Source: Treponema sp. (lineage in GTDB: Bacteria > Spirochaetota > Spirochaetia > Treponematales > Breznakiellaceae). From it: DNA of 5,269 bases. Numbering within the stretch: the first letter of the stretch is position 1; every line of letters begins with the position of its first letter. The position numbers were made by a program, and so were the translations under genes. Positions 1 to 5,012 of the stretch are shown piece by piece. The notes under the pieces are model-generated. The model saw nothing but the letters and a program-made list of their open reading frames with translations. It searched no databases and was not told the origin of the DNA. The stretch is taken from the NCBI GenBank assembly GCA_031264475.1, contig JAISEA010000105.1, positions 1 through 5,269 on the forward strand, in the 5' to 3' direction.

Positions 1-68
1 AAACCTGATGCTACCGTTATACATGCCATAAGAATAAGGCAAAAAACCCTTAAACTACCATGTTTCAT
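1..68 (-). CDS. N-terminus of probable secreted or lipoprotein precursor (partial)
   Basis: The open frame begins with ATG at 68-66 and runs off the left edge, giving 22 complete codons. A strong Shine-Dalgarno AAGGAG lies at 80-75, six bases before the ATG, and a consensus promoter lies just upstream. The peptide is a short basic start (M-K-H-G-S-L-R), a hydrophobic core (VFCLILMA) and then C16. L13-M14-A15-C16 fits a lipobox (Leu at -3, Ala at -1), so I infer lipidation at C16 and export. The alternative is ordinary signal peptidase I cleavage near A20-S21-G22. The hydrophobic core is short at about eight residues. The mature protein is outside the window, so its function cannot be called. 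It runs in the same direction as the neighbouring minus-strand gene but has its own promoter. Confidence 0.7.
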   Translation of the reverse strand, partial: MKHGSLRVFCLILMACITVASG

Positions 69-125
69 CCGATACTCCTTTTCTTAATCATTATATAGTT
101 GATTGTTGAAACTAAATCAATTTTT

Positions 126-154
126 ATTATAAATCTTTATTCAATTATTGTCAA
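126..154 (-). promoter_or_regulatory. Consensus sigma-70 promoter for the left-edge gene
   Basis: On the minus strand the -35 is TTGACA (154-149) and the -10 is TATAAT (131-126), separated by exactly 17 bases. All twelve consensus positions match. Transcription should start near 119-120, giving a leader of about 50 nt before the ATG at 68. The -35 begins only seven bases after the stop codon of the upstream gene, and no terminator hairpin is visible between them. Some read-through from the upstream gene is therefore likely. The surrounding DNA is AT-rich, which raises the chance of -10 look-alikes, but a full match at ideal spacing is hard to dismiss. Confidence 0.8.
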
Positions 155-161
155 ACCCTTT

Positions 162-1136
162 TTAATCATTTTTATTAACTTTATCTAATTTTTTTTGCAG
201 ATTGCTCCTCATCGCCTTTTTCAATTCGCGTTCTAGCTCTTTATCTATTCCATTTTGAGCGACGACTATGACTTTTGATGAGACAAGTCCGTCTTCTCCT
301 GCCGCCGCCATCTTAACAACTTGCGTTGCCTGCGCCCAGAGCGAATCGTCAAAAATCACCTTGACGCTTGACGCGGCAAACACAGGATCAAGCCATGAAA
401 AGAGTACAACAGGCGTCTTGAGATGCTGGTCAAGCAGGCTATTTGAAGGGCCAAGCATGACAATAACGGTGAATGCCATATCGATGAAATTTGAATTCGC
501 CATCATATATTGAACATTTGAAAACTCGCCTTCTTTTAGCCCGTCAGATAATGACGTTCTCTCCGCTTGAGAAAGAGGCGTCTTCTGTAAGACCGCTACC
601 CTACGCTGTTCGCTGTTTTCTCCAGACACAACAGACGCTTTGCCGAGAATAGCCGCGCAAACGCCTGCGCGGAATAAGTCGGCTTCCACATCGGTCTGTA
701 CAGAAATCACGCCTGTTTCCCCTTTGGTGTCAGACGCTTGCTTGGCGCCTACAACCACGACCAGCGTCTGTGGGTTTTGCGTGGAAAAAAGCTTCGCGCC
801 TTCAGAGTAACGGGACGGGAACAGCACGCAGAATGGCGCTCTCTCCTGAGCCGCGGACATTACGGCGATGCTCACCAAGTCAGGACTCGCCTCGTCGCCG
901 ATAATTACCTGCCTGACGCGCCGAAACAACCGCGCCTGAGTCTCGATGCTCCTCACAAGAATACGTTGCTCGCCGTACAGCTCGTTGAATGCCGCGTCCG
1001 TAACAAGGAGAACCGGCGCACGGGAGAAGAATACAAGCGCGACTACGCCCAGCAAAATAACGACCGCTAAAGGTTTGAGGAAAGGAGAGACGTATTTGGC
1101 GAGGTGGAGAAACCATCCGCCTTTGAATATATCCAT
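162..1136 (-). CDS. Membrane-anchored protein with type I periplasmic-binding-like fold
   Basis: I do not recognise a named gene. The start is uncertain. ATG at 1136 (324 aa) has a weak GGA four bases upstream. ATG at 1148 and TTG at 1172 (336 aa) are in frame but lack a ribosome site. From ATG 1136, a basic N-terminus leads into one transmembrane helix (about 22-38) with no lipobox or clear cleavage site, so I infer a cytoplasmic N-terminus with the rest outside the inner membrane. The outer domain alternates strands and helices: VLLVTD (42-47), CVLFP (103-107), TLVVVVGA (124-131), VAVLQ (180-184), FTVIVML (222-228), PVVLFSW (242-248) and VKVIFDD (258-264). With D149-G158 (DVEADLFRAG), this resembles BMP or LacI-like type I binding proteins. 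The C-terminus is lysine-rich (about 299-322). Ligand and role are unknown. No transporter gene is adjacent within the window. Confidence 0.8.
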   Translation of the reverse strand: MDIFKGGWFLHLAKYVSPFLKPLAVVILLGVVALVFFSRAPVLLVTDAAFNELYGEQRILVRSIETQARLFRRVRQVIIGDEASPDLVSIAVMSAAQERAPFCVLFPSRYSEGAKLFSTQNPQTLVVVVGAKQASDTKGETGVISVQTDVEADLFRAGVCAAILGKASVVSGENSEQRRVAVLQKTPLSQAERTSLSDGLKEGEFSNVQYMMANSNFIDMAFTVIVMLGPSNSLLDQHLKTPVVLFSWLDPVFAASSVKVIFDDSLWAQATQVVKMAAAGEDGLVSSKVIVVAQNGIDKELERELKKAMRSNLQKKLDKVNKND

Positions 1137-1205
1137 ATTTTCCAGCATAACATAAAGAAATGCGTAGTTCAAGGCGACGTAAGCAAGATTTTTTTTGGAA
1201 AACCC

Positions 1206-1233
1206 TTGACAAAAGTATAGGGAGTGGTAAGAT
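1206..1233 (+). promoter_or_regulatory. Strong extended -10 promoter (distal)
   Basis: TTGACA (1206-1211) is followed by a 16-base spacer and TAAGAT (1228-1233). The -10 is preceded by TGG, forming an extended -10 (TGGTAAGAT). The expected start is about 1240. The next gene begins at 1483, so this promoter would produce a leader of about 240 nt, or a separate small RNA. It lies between the divergent genes and overlaps the only candidate -10 for the minus-strand gene. Confidence 0.65.
1214..1219 (-). promoter_or_regulatory. Possible -10 for the minus-strand binding-like gene
   Basis: On the minus strand TATACT (1219-1214) is a good -10 match, but the hexamer 16-18 bases upstream is poor, with no TTGACA-like sequence. 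If used, transcription would start near 1207. The site overlaps the spacer of the plus-strand promoter at 1206-1233, so the two directions could exclude each other. This is weak and offered only because the gene needs a promoter in this gap. Confidence 0.25.
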
Positions 1234-1240
1234 ATATATT

Positions 1241-1482
1241 CTTTACAAATGTTCCTTATACAGGGTCAAGCCAGTAAGACGGCTTAATACCCGCGTTGAC
1301 CGAGGGACGTAGAAAATAGAAATCAAGACGCAATACTGCGGCTCAGCGATACGATATTGAAGAAGCTGTAATGTAACTTCAATACGTCTGTTGAACTATA
1401 TTATTGGCAAGGCGACCGTTTTGTTTATAAATGGCAGGAAGTTGAGAGCGGTCTATCGTAAGCTTATTAATGAGAGGAATAA
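1241..1482 (+). promoter_or_regulatory. Structured leader upstream of the H-cluster chemoreceptor
   Basis: No coding frame is supported here. Two stem-loops stand out. The first pairs GGGT (1263-1266) with ACCC (1289-1292) and AAGCC (1268-1272) with GGCTT (1281-1285) around an 8-nt loop. The second is an 11-bp stem with one bulged A: ACG-A-TATTGAAG (1351-1362) pairs with CTTCAATACGT (1377-1387) around a 14-nt loop. GGTCAA (1264-1269) could instead pair with TTGACC (1296-1301), which would compete with the lower part of the first hairpin. I compared the region from memory with the common riboswitches, 6S, SRP and tmRNA motifs and saw no match. The ribosome site AGAGG (1473-1477) sits five bases before the ATG at 1483. 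Confidence 0.45.
1404..1431 (+). promoter_or_regulatory. Proximal promoter for the H-cluster chemoreceptor
   Basis: TTGGCA (1404-1409), a 16-base spacer and TATAAA (1426-1431) match the sigma-70 consensus at 5/6 and 5/6. The predicted start near 1438 leaves about 45 nt before the ATG, a normal leader. With the upstream promoter this makes a tandem arrangement in which only the distal transcript carries the stem-loops at 1263-1387. Confidence 0.55.
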
Positions 1483-3555
1483 ATGAACAAATTAACACCG
1501 GTAATCAAGATTGATGAGGAGAAATGCGTAAATTGTTACGCTTGTATTGCGGCGTGCCCGGTAAAGTACTGCAATAACGGTACGGGAGAGAAGATGTACG
1601 TCAACCACGATCTCTGTATCGGTTGCGGGAGTTGTATTGAAGCTTGTACCCACCATGCGCGGCTCATCGTGGACGACTCGGCGCAGTTTTTCAAAGCGCT
1701 CGACAAGCATGAAAAGATAATCGCAATCGTCGCGCCGGCGGTAGCCTCCAATTTCCCAGAACAATATCTCAATCTGAACGGTTATCTGAAATCACGAGGC
1801 GTGTCCGCGGTTTTTGACGTTAGTTTCGGCGCGGAACTCACGGTTCTATCCTATTTGCGCTATATAGATGAGGCAAAGCCGTTGTTCTGCATAGCCCAGC
1901 CCTGTCCCGCCATCGTTACCTATATTGAAACCTACCGCCCTGAACTGCTCCCTTACCTCGTTCCCATGCACGGTCCCATGTTGCATACCGTCAAGATGAT
2001 CAGAGAGTACTATCCTCAATACAGGGACTACAAGATCGCGGCTATGTCTCCCTGTATCGCCAAGCGGCGGGAATTTGATGAAATAGGGCTCGTGGATTAC
2101 AACGTTACCTTTAAGGCGTTGAGCGAGCGCCTCGAAGAACAGCGAGTGAACCTCGCGTCTTGCAACCCGCTGGCGTACGATAATCCTCCAGCGGAACGCG
2201 CGGTATCGTTCTCCATGCCCGGCGGGCTCCTTATCACCGCGGAACGGGAGAGTCCGGGTATCGGGCGAAGAACGCGAAAGATTGAAGGTCCCAACACTAT
2301 CTACCCCTACTTGGCGGGCATCGCGGAAACCATAGGCTCAGGTCGCGGAAAAGAAGGCGAGTTGCCGCTGTTGGTAGACTGTCTTAACTGTGAAAAGGGG
2401 TGCAACGGCGGAACTGGAACCAAAAATGCCAAAATACCTATGGATAAACTAGAAGCGCCAATCTGGAAACGTCGGAACAAAACGGAAGCGGTATACGGCG
2501 GCTCCACGAAAAAAGGTCGCAAGAAAATCAACAAACTGTTGTCCCATTATTGGAAAAAGGGTCTCTACGAGCGTTCTTACCAGAATATGTCCCAAAACAA
2601 CGCGGTAAAGATACCGAATCAGAAGGAAATGGCGGAGATATACAAGAGTCTGCACAAATACGGCGAAAAAGATATGTATGACTGTAATACCTGCGGATAT
2701 GGAACCTGTCGGGGTATGGTTATCGCAATATTCAACGGTCTTAACCGTCCGCAAAATTGCCATCACTACAATCTTGCGCTTATTTCAGAACATGAGAAGA
2801 CCATCGAAGCGCTCAACACAAATCTCGGCGAACATGTAAAACAATCGTTTGATTTTATAAAAGGCATAGACGGACTGATAGAAAATCTTAATACCCTGAT
2901 TGAGGCGCAGGCCGCGGCTATTGAGAAATCTTTTACGAATGCGGAAAAAATGATGAACTCTATTAACGCCGCTACCACCATGGCGCAACAAAGACGAGAG
3001 ATAATTCAGCGGATGGAAAGCAATGTGCAACAGGGGCAGGTATCCATGCGCGAAACCATTAACGCGGTGAAGGCCATTACCAAAGGGGTAGAAGGGGTCA
3101 ATTCTACTATTAAAGTTATCAGCGGCATCGCGGCAAATACCAACCTGTTGTCGATGAATGCGGCCATTGAAGCGGCTCACGCGGGAGAAGCGGGCAAGGG
3201 CTTTGCGGTGGTGGCCGGAGAGATTCGCCGTCTTTCTGAAACGACGCGGGAGAACTCCCAGAATATCGCCCATATTCTTACAGACATTGTTACCGGCATA
3301 AAGGAAACTACGGTTCGGTCTTCCACGACCGACACGTTGATCAACACGATGGCGAAAGGGATGACCGATTTTACGGGAACCATGTCGGAACTTATCGGCA
3401 ATCTGGAAGGACTATCCTCAGATAGTAGCGCAGTGGTCCGTACCTTTGTTGAACTGTGGGATCACGCTGAGATGCTGAAAACCGGATACCATGATATGAT
3501 GGGTAAGATTCGCGATCTTGAAAAGTCAATGCAGGCGATCTCAGAAGCGACATAA
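1483..3555 (+). CDS. Sensory [FeFe]-hydrogenase / chemoreceptor fusion (cytoplasmic)
   Basis: The 690-aa start is set by AGAGG five bases upstream. Domains in order: a two-cluster ferredoxin (C15, 18, 21, 25 and C45, 48, 51, 55); an [FeFe]-hydrogenase H-cluster domain (about 70-330); a C-x2-C-x4-C-x16-C Fe-S motif (C401, 404, 409, 426); and a methyl-accepting signalling domain (about 435-690). H-cluster motifs are L1 QPCPAIV (C141), L2 SPCIAKRRE (C191, K194, E197) and L3 DCLNCEKGCNGG (C303, C307), so all four cysteine ligands are present. The L1 proton-relay cysteine is P140, and the L3 Glu and Met are D299 and L301. This matches sensory hydrogenases better than catalytic ones. The receptor tip, at 549-584 (TNLLSMNAAIEAAHAGE through GFAVVAGEIRRL), is well conserved. 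There is no transmembrane helix and no CheR-binding pentapeptide at the C-terminus (AISEAT). I infer a soluble receptor that reports H2 or redox state to CheA/CheW. The family comparison is from memory. Confidence 0.93.
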   Translation: MNKLTPVIKIDEEKCVNCYACIAACPVKYCNNGTGEKMYVNHDLCIGCGSCIEACTHHARLIVDDSAQFFKALDKHEKIIAIVAPAVASNFPEQYLNLNGYLKSRGVSAVFDVSFGAELTVLSYLRYIDEAKPLFCIAQPCPAIVTYIETYRPELLPYLVPMHGPMLHTVKMIREYYPQYRDYKIAAMSPCIAKRREFDEIGLVDYNVTFKALSERLEEQRVNLASCNPLAYDNPPAERAVSFSMPGGLLITAERESPGIGRRTRKIEGPNTIYPYLAGIAETIGSGRGKEGELPLLVDCLNCEKGCNGGTGTKNAKIPMDKLEAPIWKRRNKTEAVYGGSTKKGRKKINKLLSHYWKKGLYERSYQNMSQNNAVKIPNQKEMAEIYKSLHKYGEKDMYDCNTCGYGTCRGMVIAIFNGLNRPQNCHHYNLALISEHEKTIEALNTNLGEHVKQSFDFIKGIDGLIENLNTLIEAQAAAIEKSFTNAEKMMNSINAATTMAQQRREIIQRMESNVQQGQVSMRETINAVKAITKGVEGVNSTIKVISGIAANTNLLSMNAAIEAAHAGEAGKGFAVVAGEIRRLSETTRENSQNIAHILTDIVTGIKETTVRSSTTDTLINTMAKGMTDFTGTMSELIGNLEGLSSDSSAVVRTFVELWDHAEMLKTGYHDMMGKIRDLEKSMQAISEAT

Positions 3556-3740
3556 AACACTGATGCGAGGTGAAAGGACTACCCTTGAGCCTCAGCCGTT
3601 TTTAACCGCGAGTCAAATAGCCCCCAAAGAAAGAAACATTTTAGCCTTCCGTTGACTTCGCGGTAAGTATTTCTTTACAGTACAGCACAATCATTCCTCT
3701 AAACCGGCGGCGCGTTGTCCTAACCGAGCGGCTAGAAAAT
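3556..3740. other. Non-coding spacer with imperfect inverted repeat
   Basis: I see no gene here. CCGCGAGTCAA (3606-3616) and TTGACTTCGCGG (3652-3663) are complementary apart from one unpaired base and enclose 35 bases. No T-run follows the right arm, so it is not a convincing terminator. TTTTT at 3599-3603 has no stable stem before it. The transcription end of the chemoreceptor gene is therefore not visible. The stretch ends where the heptamer repeats begin. Confidence 0.4.
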
Positions 3741-3810
3741 AGCAGGTAGCAGTTAGCAGTTAGCAGGTAGCAGGTAGTAGGTAGTAGGTAGCAGTTAGTA
3801 GTTAGCAAAG
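3741..3810 (+). repeat. Heptanucleotide tandem array, AGYANNN type (array 1)
   Basis: Nine uninterrupted 7-bp units fit AG[CT]AG[GT]T (3741-3803), followed by AGCAAAG (3804-3810) and AGGAAAG. Variation is confined to the third base (C/T) and the sixth base (G/T). A period of seven without an open frame rules out a coding repeat. Array 1 leads directly into the palindrome cluster. The same heptamer family recurs at 3946-3987 and 4232-4266 in this orientation, and inverted at 4875-4930. Confidence 0.9.
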
Positions 3811-3945
3811 AGGAAAGCGTCCTTCGGTGTCAGACACGGGCTTCCTTGGCGTGGGGTCGGGGCGACGTGGTGTCAGACACGGGGCGCGGTGTCTGACATG
3901 GGCTTCCTTCGGATCGGCGCGGCAGTGTCAGAGGCATCGGCAGGT

Positions 3946-3987
3946 AGCAGGTAGCAGTTAGTAGTTAGTAGTTAGCAAAGAGGAAAG
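3946..3987 (+). repeat. Heptanucleotide array 2
   Basis: Six 7-bp units: AGCAGGT, AGCAGTT, AGTAGTT twice, AGCAAAG and AGGAAAG. It is followed by CGTCCTTCG and a palindrome, exactly as array 1 is at 3804-3837. The heptamers and the first palindrome therefore travel together as one module. Confidence 0.88.
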
Positions 3988-4075
3988 CGTCCTTCGATGT
4001 CAGACACGAGCTTCCTTGGCGTGGGGTCGGGGCGATGAGGTGTCAGACACGGGCTTCCTTCGGATCGGCGCGGCG

Positions 4076-4218
4076 GTGTCAGACACGGGACGCGGTGTCA
4101 GCGGCGATGAGGTGTCAGACATGGGCATCCTTCGGATTGGCGCGGCGGTGTCAGACACGGGGTGCGGTGTCAGCGGCGATGAGGTGTCAGACATGGGCAT
4201 CTTCGGATTGGCGCGGCG
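4076..4218 (+). repeat. 72-bp tandem duplication within the palindrome array
   Basis: Unit 1 (4076-4147) and unit 2 (4148-4218) are aligned head to tail. They differ by two substitutions in the GGGACGCGG/GGGGTGCGG segment and one deleted C (CATCCTTCGG versus CATCTTCGG). Each unit is three sub-units of 19, 17 and 36 (35) bp, each opening with GTGTCAG. The near identity suggests recent amplification by slippage or unequal crossing-over. Confidence 0.88.
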
Positions 4219-4231
4219 GTGTCAGAGGCAT

Positions 4232-4368
4232 GGCAGGTAGCAGGTAGCAGGTAGCAAAGAGGAAAGCGTCCTTCGATGTCAGACACGAGCTTCCTTAGCG
4301 TGGGGTCGGGGCGATGAGGTGTCAGACACGGGCTTCCTTCGGATCGGCGCGGCGGTGTCAGACACGGG
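4232..4368 (+). repeat. Third heptamer plus palindrome module, near-identical copy
   Basis: Heptamers GGCAGGT, AGCAGGT twice, AGCAAAG and AGGAAAG (4232-4266) are followed by the palindrome module. The segment 4253-4368 matches 3974-4089 over 116 bases with a single difference (A4297 against G4018), a displacement of 279 bp. The identity ends where the 4368 element begins. Confidence 0.88.
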
Positions 4369-4475
4369 CTTAATGAGTAATGAGCAAAGGAAGACGGGGG
4401 AGCGAAGAGCTGAAAGAGGTATCGAAGCGCGGGTCTCCCTGCTATTTGCTATCTGCTCTTTACTCTTTGCTCAAT
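4368..4475. repeat. Inward-facing heptamer element, copy A
   Basis: The element opens with GCTTAATGAG, then heptamers ATGAGTA and ATGAGCA, then a core (4386-4444) beginning AAAGGAAGACGGG. It closes with five inverted heptamers of NNNTRCT form (4437-4471). The ends are inverted: TGAGCAAAG (4381-4389) matches CTTTGCTCA (4465-4473) perfectly over 9 bp. The core recurs at 4825-4882 with two substitutions and one indel. The compact size, terminal inverted repeats and absence of a frame suggest a non-autonomous mobile element. No target-site duplication is clear. Confidence 0.75.
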
Positions 4476-4711
4476 ATATGTTAATATAACCGACATGAAA
4501 GTACACCCCTGCCAAGATAGTATAAACCGTTCTTGTACCGCGCGGACATGGAGAACCACTTCTTTTAGAAGGGAGACCCCCCCCCCCGCATTTTAATTAT
4601 ATATAAACACTATAACGACACACAGAACAGGGACAGCTCCGTTGTTTCATACTCAGCGATTATCAAGCGAATATTTTCGTCATAAAAACTCATTAAAAAA
4701 TGTAACTATTC
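4476..4711. other. AT-rich spacer with an 11-C tract
   Basis: No supported gene. The notable item is an uninterrupted run of eleven C (4577-4587), or eleven G on the minus strand. It falls inside a 33-codon frame (ATG at 4495, stop at 4594) that lacks a ribosome site and resembles nothing known to me. No -35/-10 pair spans the tract in a way that length change would clearly tune. Confidence 0.5.
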
Positions 4712-4763
4712 AGCCGTATTCCGCCATAGCAATATAATCCTCCTTGTTATGGCGAATACGGCT
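4712..4763. repeat. Long stem-loop of about 20 bp
   Basis: AGCCGTATTCCGCCATA (4712-4728) pairs with TATGGCGAATACGGCT (4748-4763), leaving one C bulged. The stem extends by GCAA/TTGT (4729-4732 with 4744-4747), leaving an 11-nt loop that contains TATAAT. No U-run follows immediately on either strand, so a simple intrinsic terminator is not proven. It could be an operator, a terminator of another type or the relic of a small inverted-repeat element. It stands 22 bases before copy B of the heptamer element. Confidence 0.75.
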
Positions 4764-4785
4764 TCTTCACCACAGTCATAGCGGT

Positions 4786-4944
4786 GCTTAATGAGCAATG
4801 AATAATGAGCAAATAGCAATGAGTAAAGGAAGACGGGCGAGCGAAGAGCTGAAAGAGGTATCGAAGCGCGGATCTCCTGCTACCTGCTACCTGCTAACTA
4901 CTAATTGCTAACTACTAACTGCTACCTGCTCTTTGTTATTTGCC
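4786..4944. repeat. Inward-facing heptamer element, copy B
   Basis: Like copy A it opens with GCTTAATGAG. Five direct heptamers follow (4791-4825: ATGAGCA, ATGAATA, ATGAGCA, AATAGCA, ATGAGTA), then the shared core (4825-4882), then about ten inverted heptamers (4875-4944: TCCTGCT, ACCTGCT, AACTACT, AATTGCT and similar). Read on the minus strand, the right arm is the same AGCAGGT/AGTAGTT array as at 3741-3803. The arms differ in length from copy A while the core is conserved, so arm length seems free to change. Confidence 0.78.
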
Positions 4945-4966
4945 TGCGTTTTTTATAAAAAAGAAT

Positions 4967-4995
4967 TTGACAACTGTGGATTTTGCCTAAATAAT
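4967..4995 (+). promoter_or_regulatory. Promoter of the sugar kinase gene
   Basis: TTGACA (4967-4972), a 17-base spacer and AATAAT (4990-4995) match the sigma-70 consensus at 6/6 and 5/6. The start is expected near 5002, giving a leader of about 74 nt. It begins 22 bases after the last inverted heptamer, so the repeat element ends close to the regulatory region. Confidence 0.65.
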
Positions 4996-5012
4996 AGTAG
5001 ATAAGAGTATCA

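Larger units (their letters stand above)
3811..4368. repeat. Array of sixteen GTGTCAGACAC-type palindromes
   Basis: The 11-bp palindrome GTGTC-A-GACAC occurs exactly at 3827, 3870, 4040, 4076, 4148, 4319 and 4355. One-base variants start at 3997 and 4276 (ATGTC...), and at 4112 and 4184 (...GACAT). A two-base variant, GTGTCTGACAT, is at 3889. Half-sites with only the left arm intact start at 3925, 4095, 4167 and 4219. Start-to-start spacings fall into a few classes: 43, 36, 19 and 17 bp. Linkers such as GGGCTTCCTTCGGATCGG are themselves conserved. The block is visibly more GC-rich than the DNA on either side. Frames open through it exist only because the 72-bp higher unit is divisible by three; they encode repeats and have no ribosome sites. 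It could be a protein-binding array, a REP-like hairpin family or debris of small mobile elements. Confidence 0.9.

Noticed and set aside
268..1070. Plus-strand frames opposite the binding-like gene
   Set aside because: They lack ribosome sites and family resemblance. The minus-strand frame has a transmembrane helix and an ordered strand/helix pattern.
1241..1482. Known non-coding RNA (6S, tmRNA, SRP RNA or a common riboswitch)
   Set aside because: None of the diagnostic sequences I know for these families is present and the 5' and 3' ends do not pair. It is kept only as an unnamed structured leader.
3598..3616. Terminator after the chemoreceptor gene at the TTTTT run
   Set aside because: The preceding bases form no stable stem; the nearby inverted repeat 3606-3663 has a 35-base loop and no U-run after it.
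3652..3681. TTGACT-18-TACAGT as a promoter after the chemoreceptor gene
   Set aside because: The -10 is weak and no gene follows. TTGACT is part of an inverted repeat.
3715..3755. tRNA-like D-arm text (CCGAGCGGCTAG) near the start of the heptamers
   Set aside because: No acceptor stem, anticodon arm or T-arm follows; the sequence passes straight into heptamer repeats.
4000..4247. Open frames of 66-74 codons on both strands through the repeat array, encoding repeated SDT-containing peptides
   Set aside because: They stay open because the 72-bp repeat unit is divisible by three. There is no ribosome site, no known domain, and several frames are open at once.
4495..4596. 33-codon frame containing the poly-C tract
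   Set aside because: No Shine-Dalgarno sequence, low-complexity end (T-P-P-P-A-F) and no recognisable family.
3741..4944. CRISPR array
   Set aside because: Spacings are short (17-43 bp), the linkers are themselves repeated rather than unique, and no cas gene is present.
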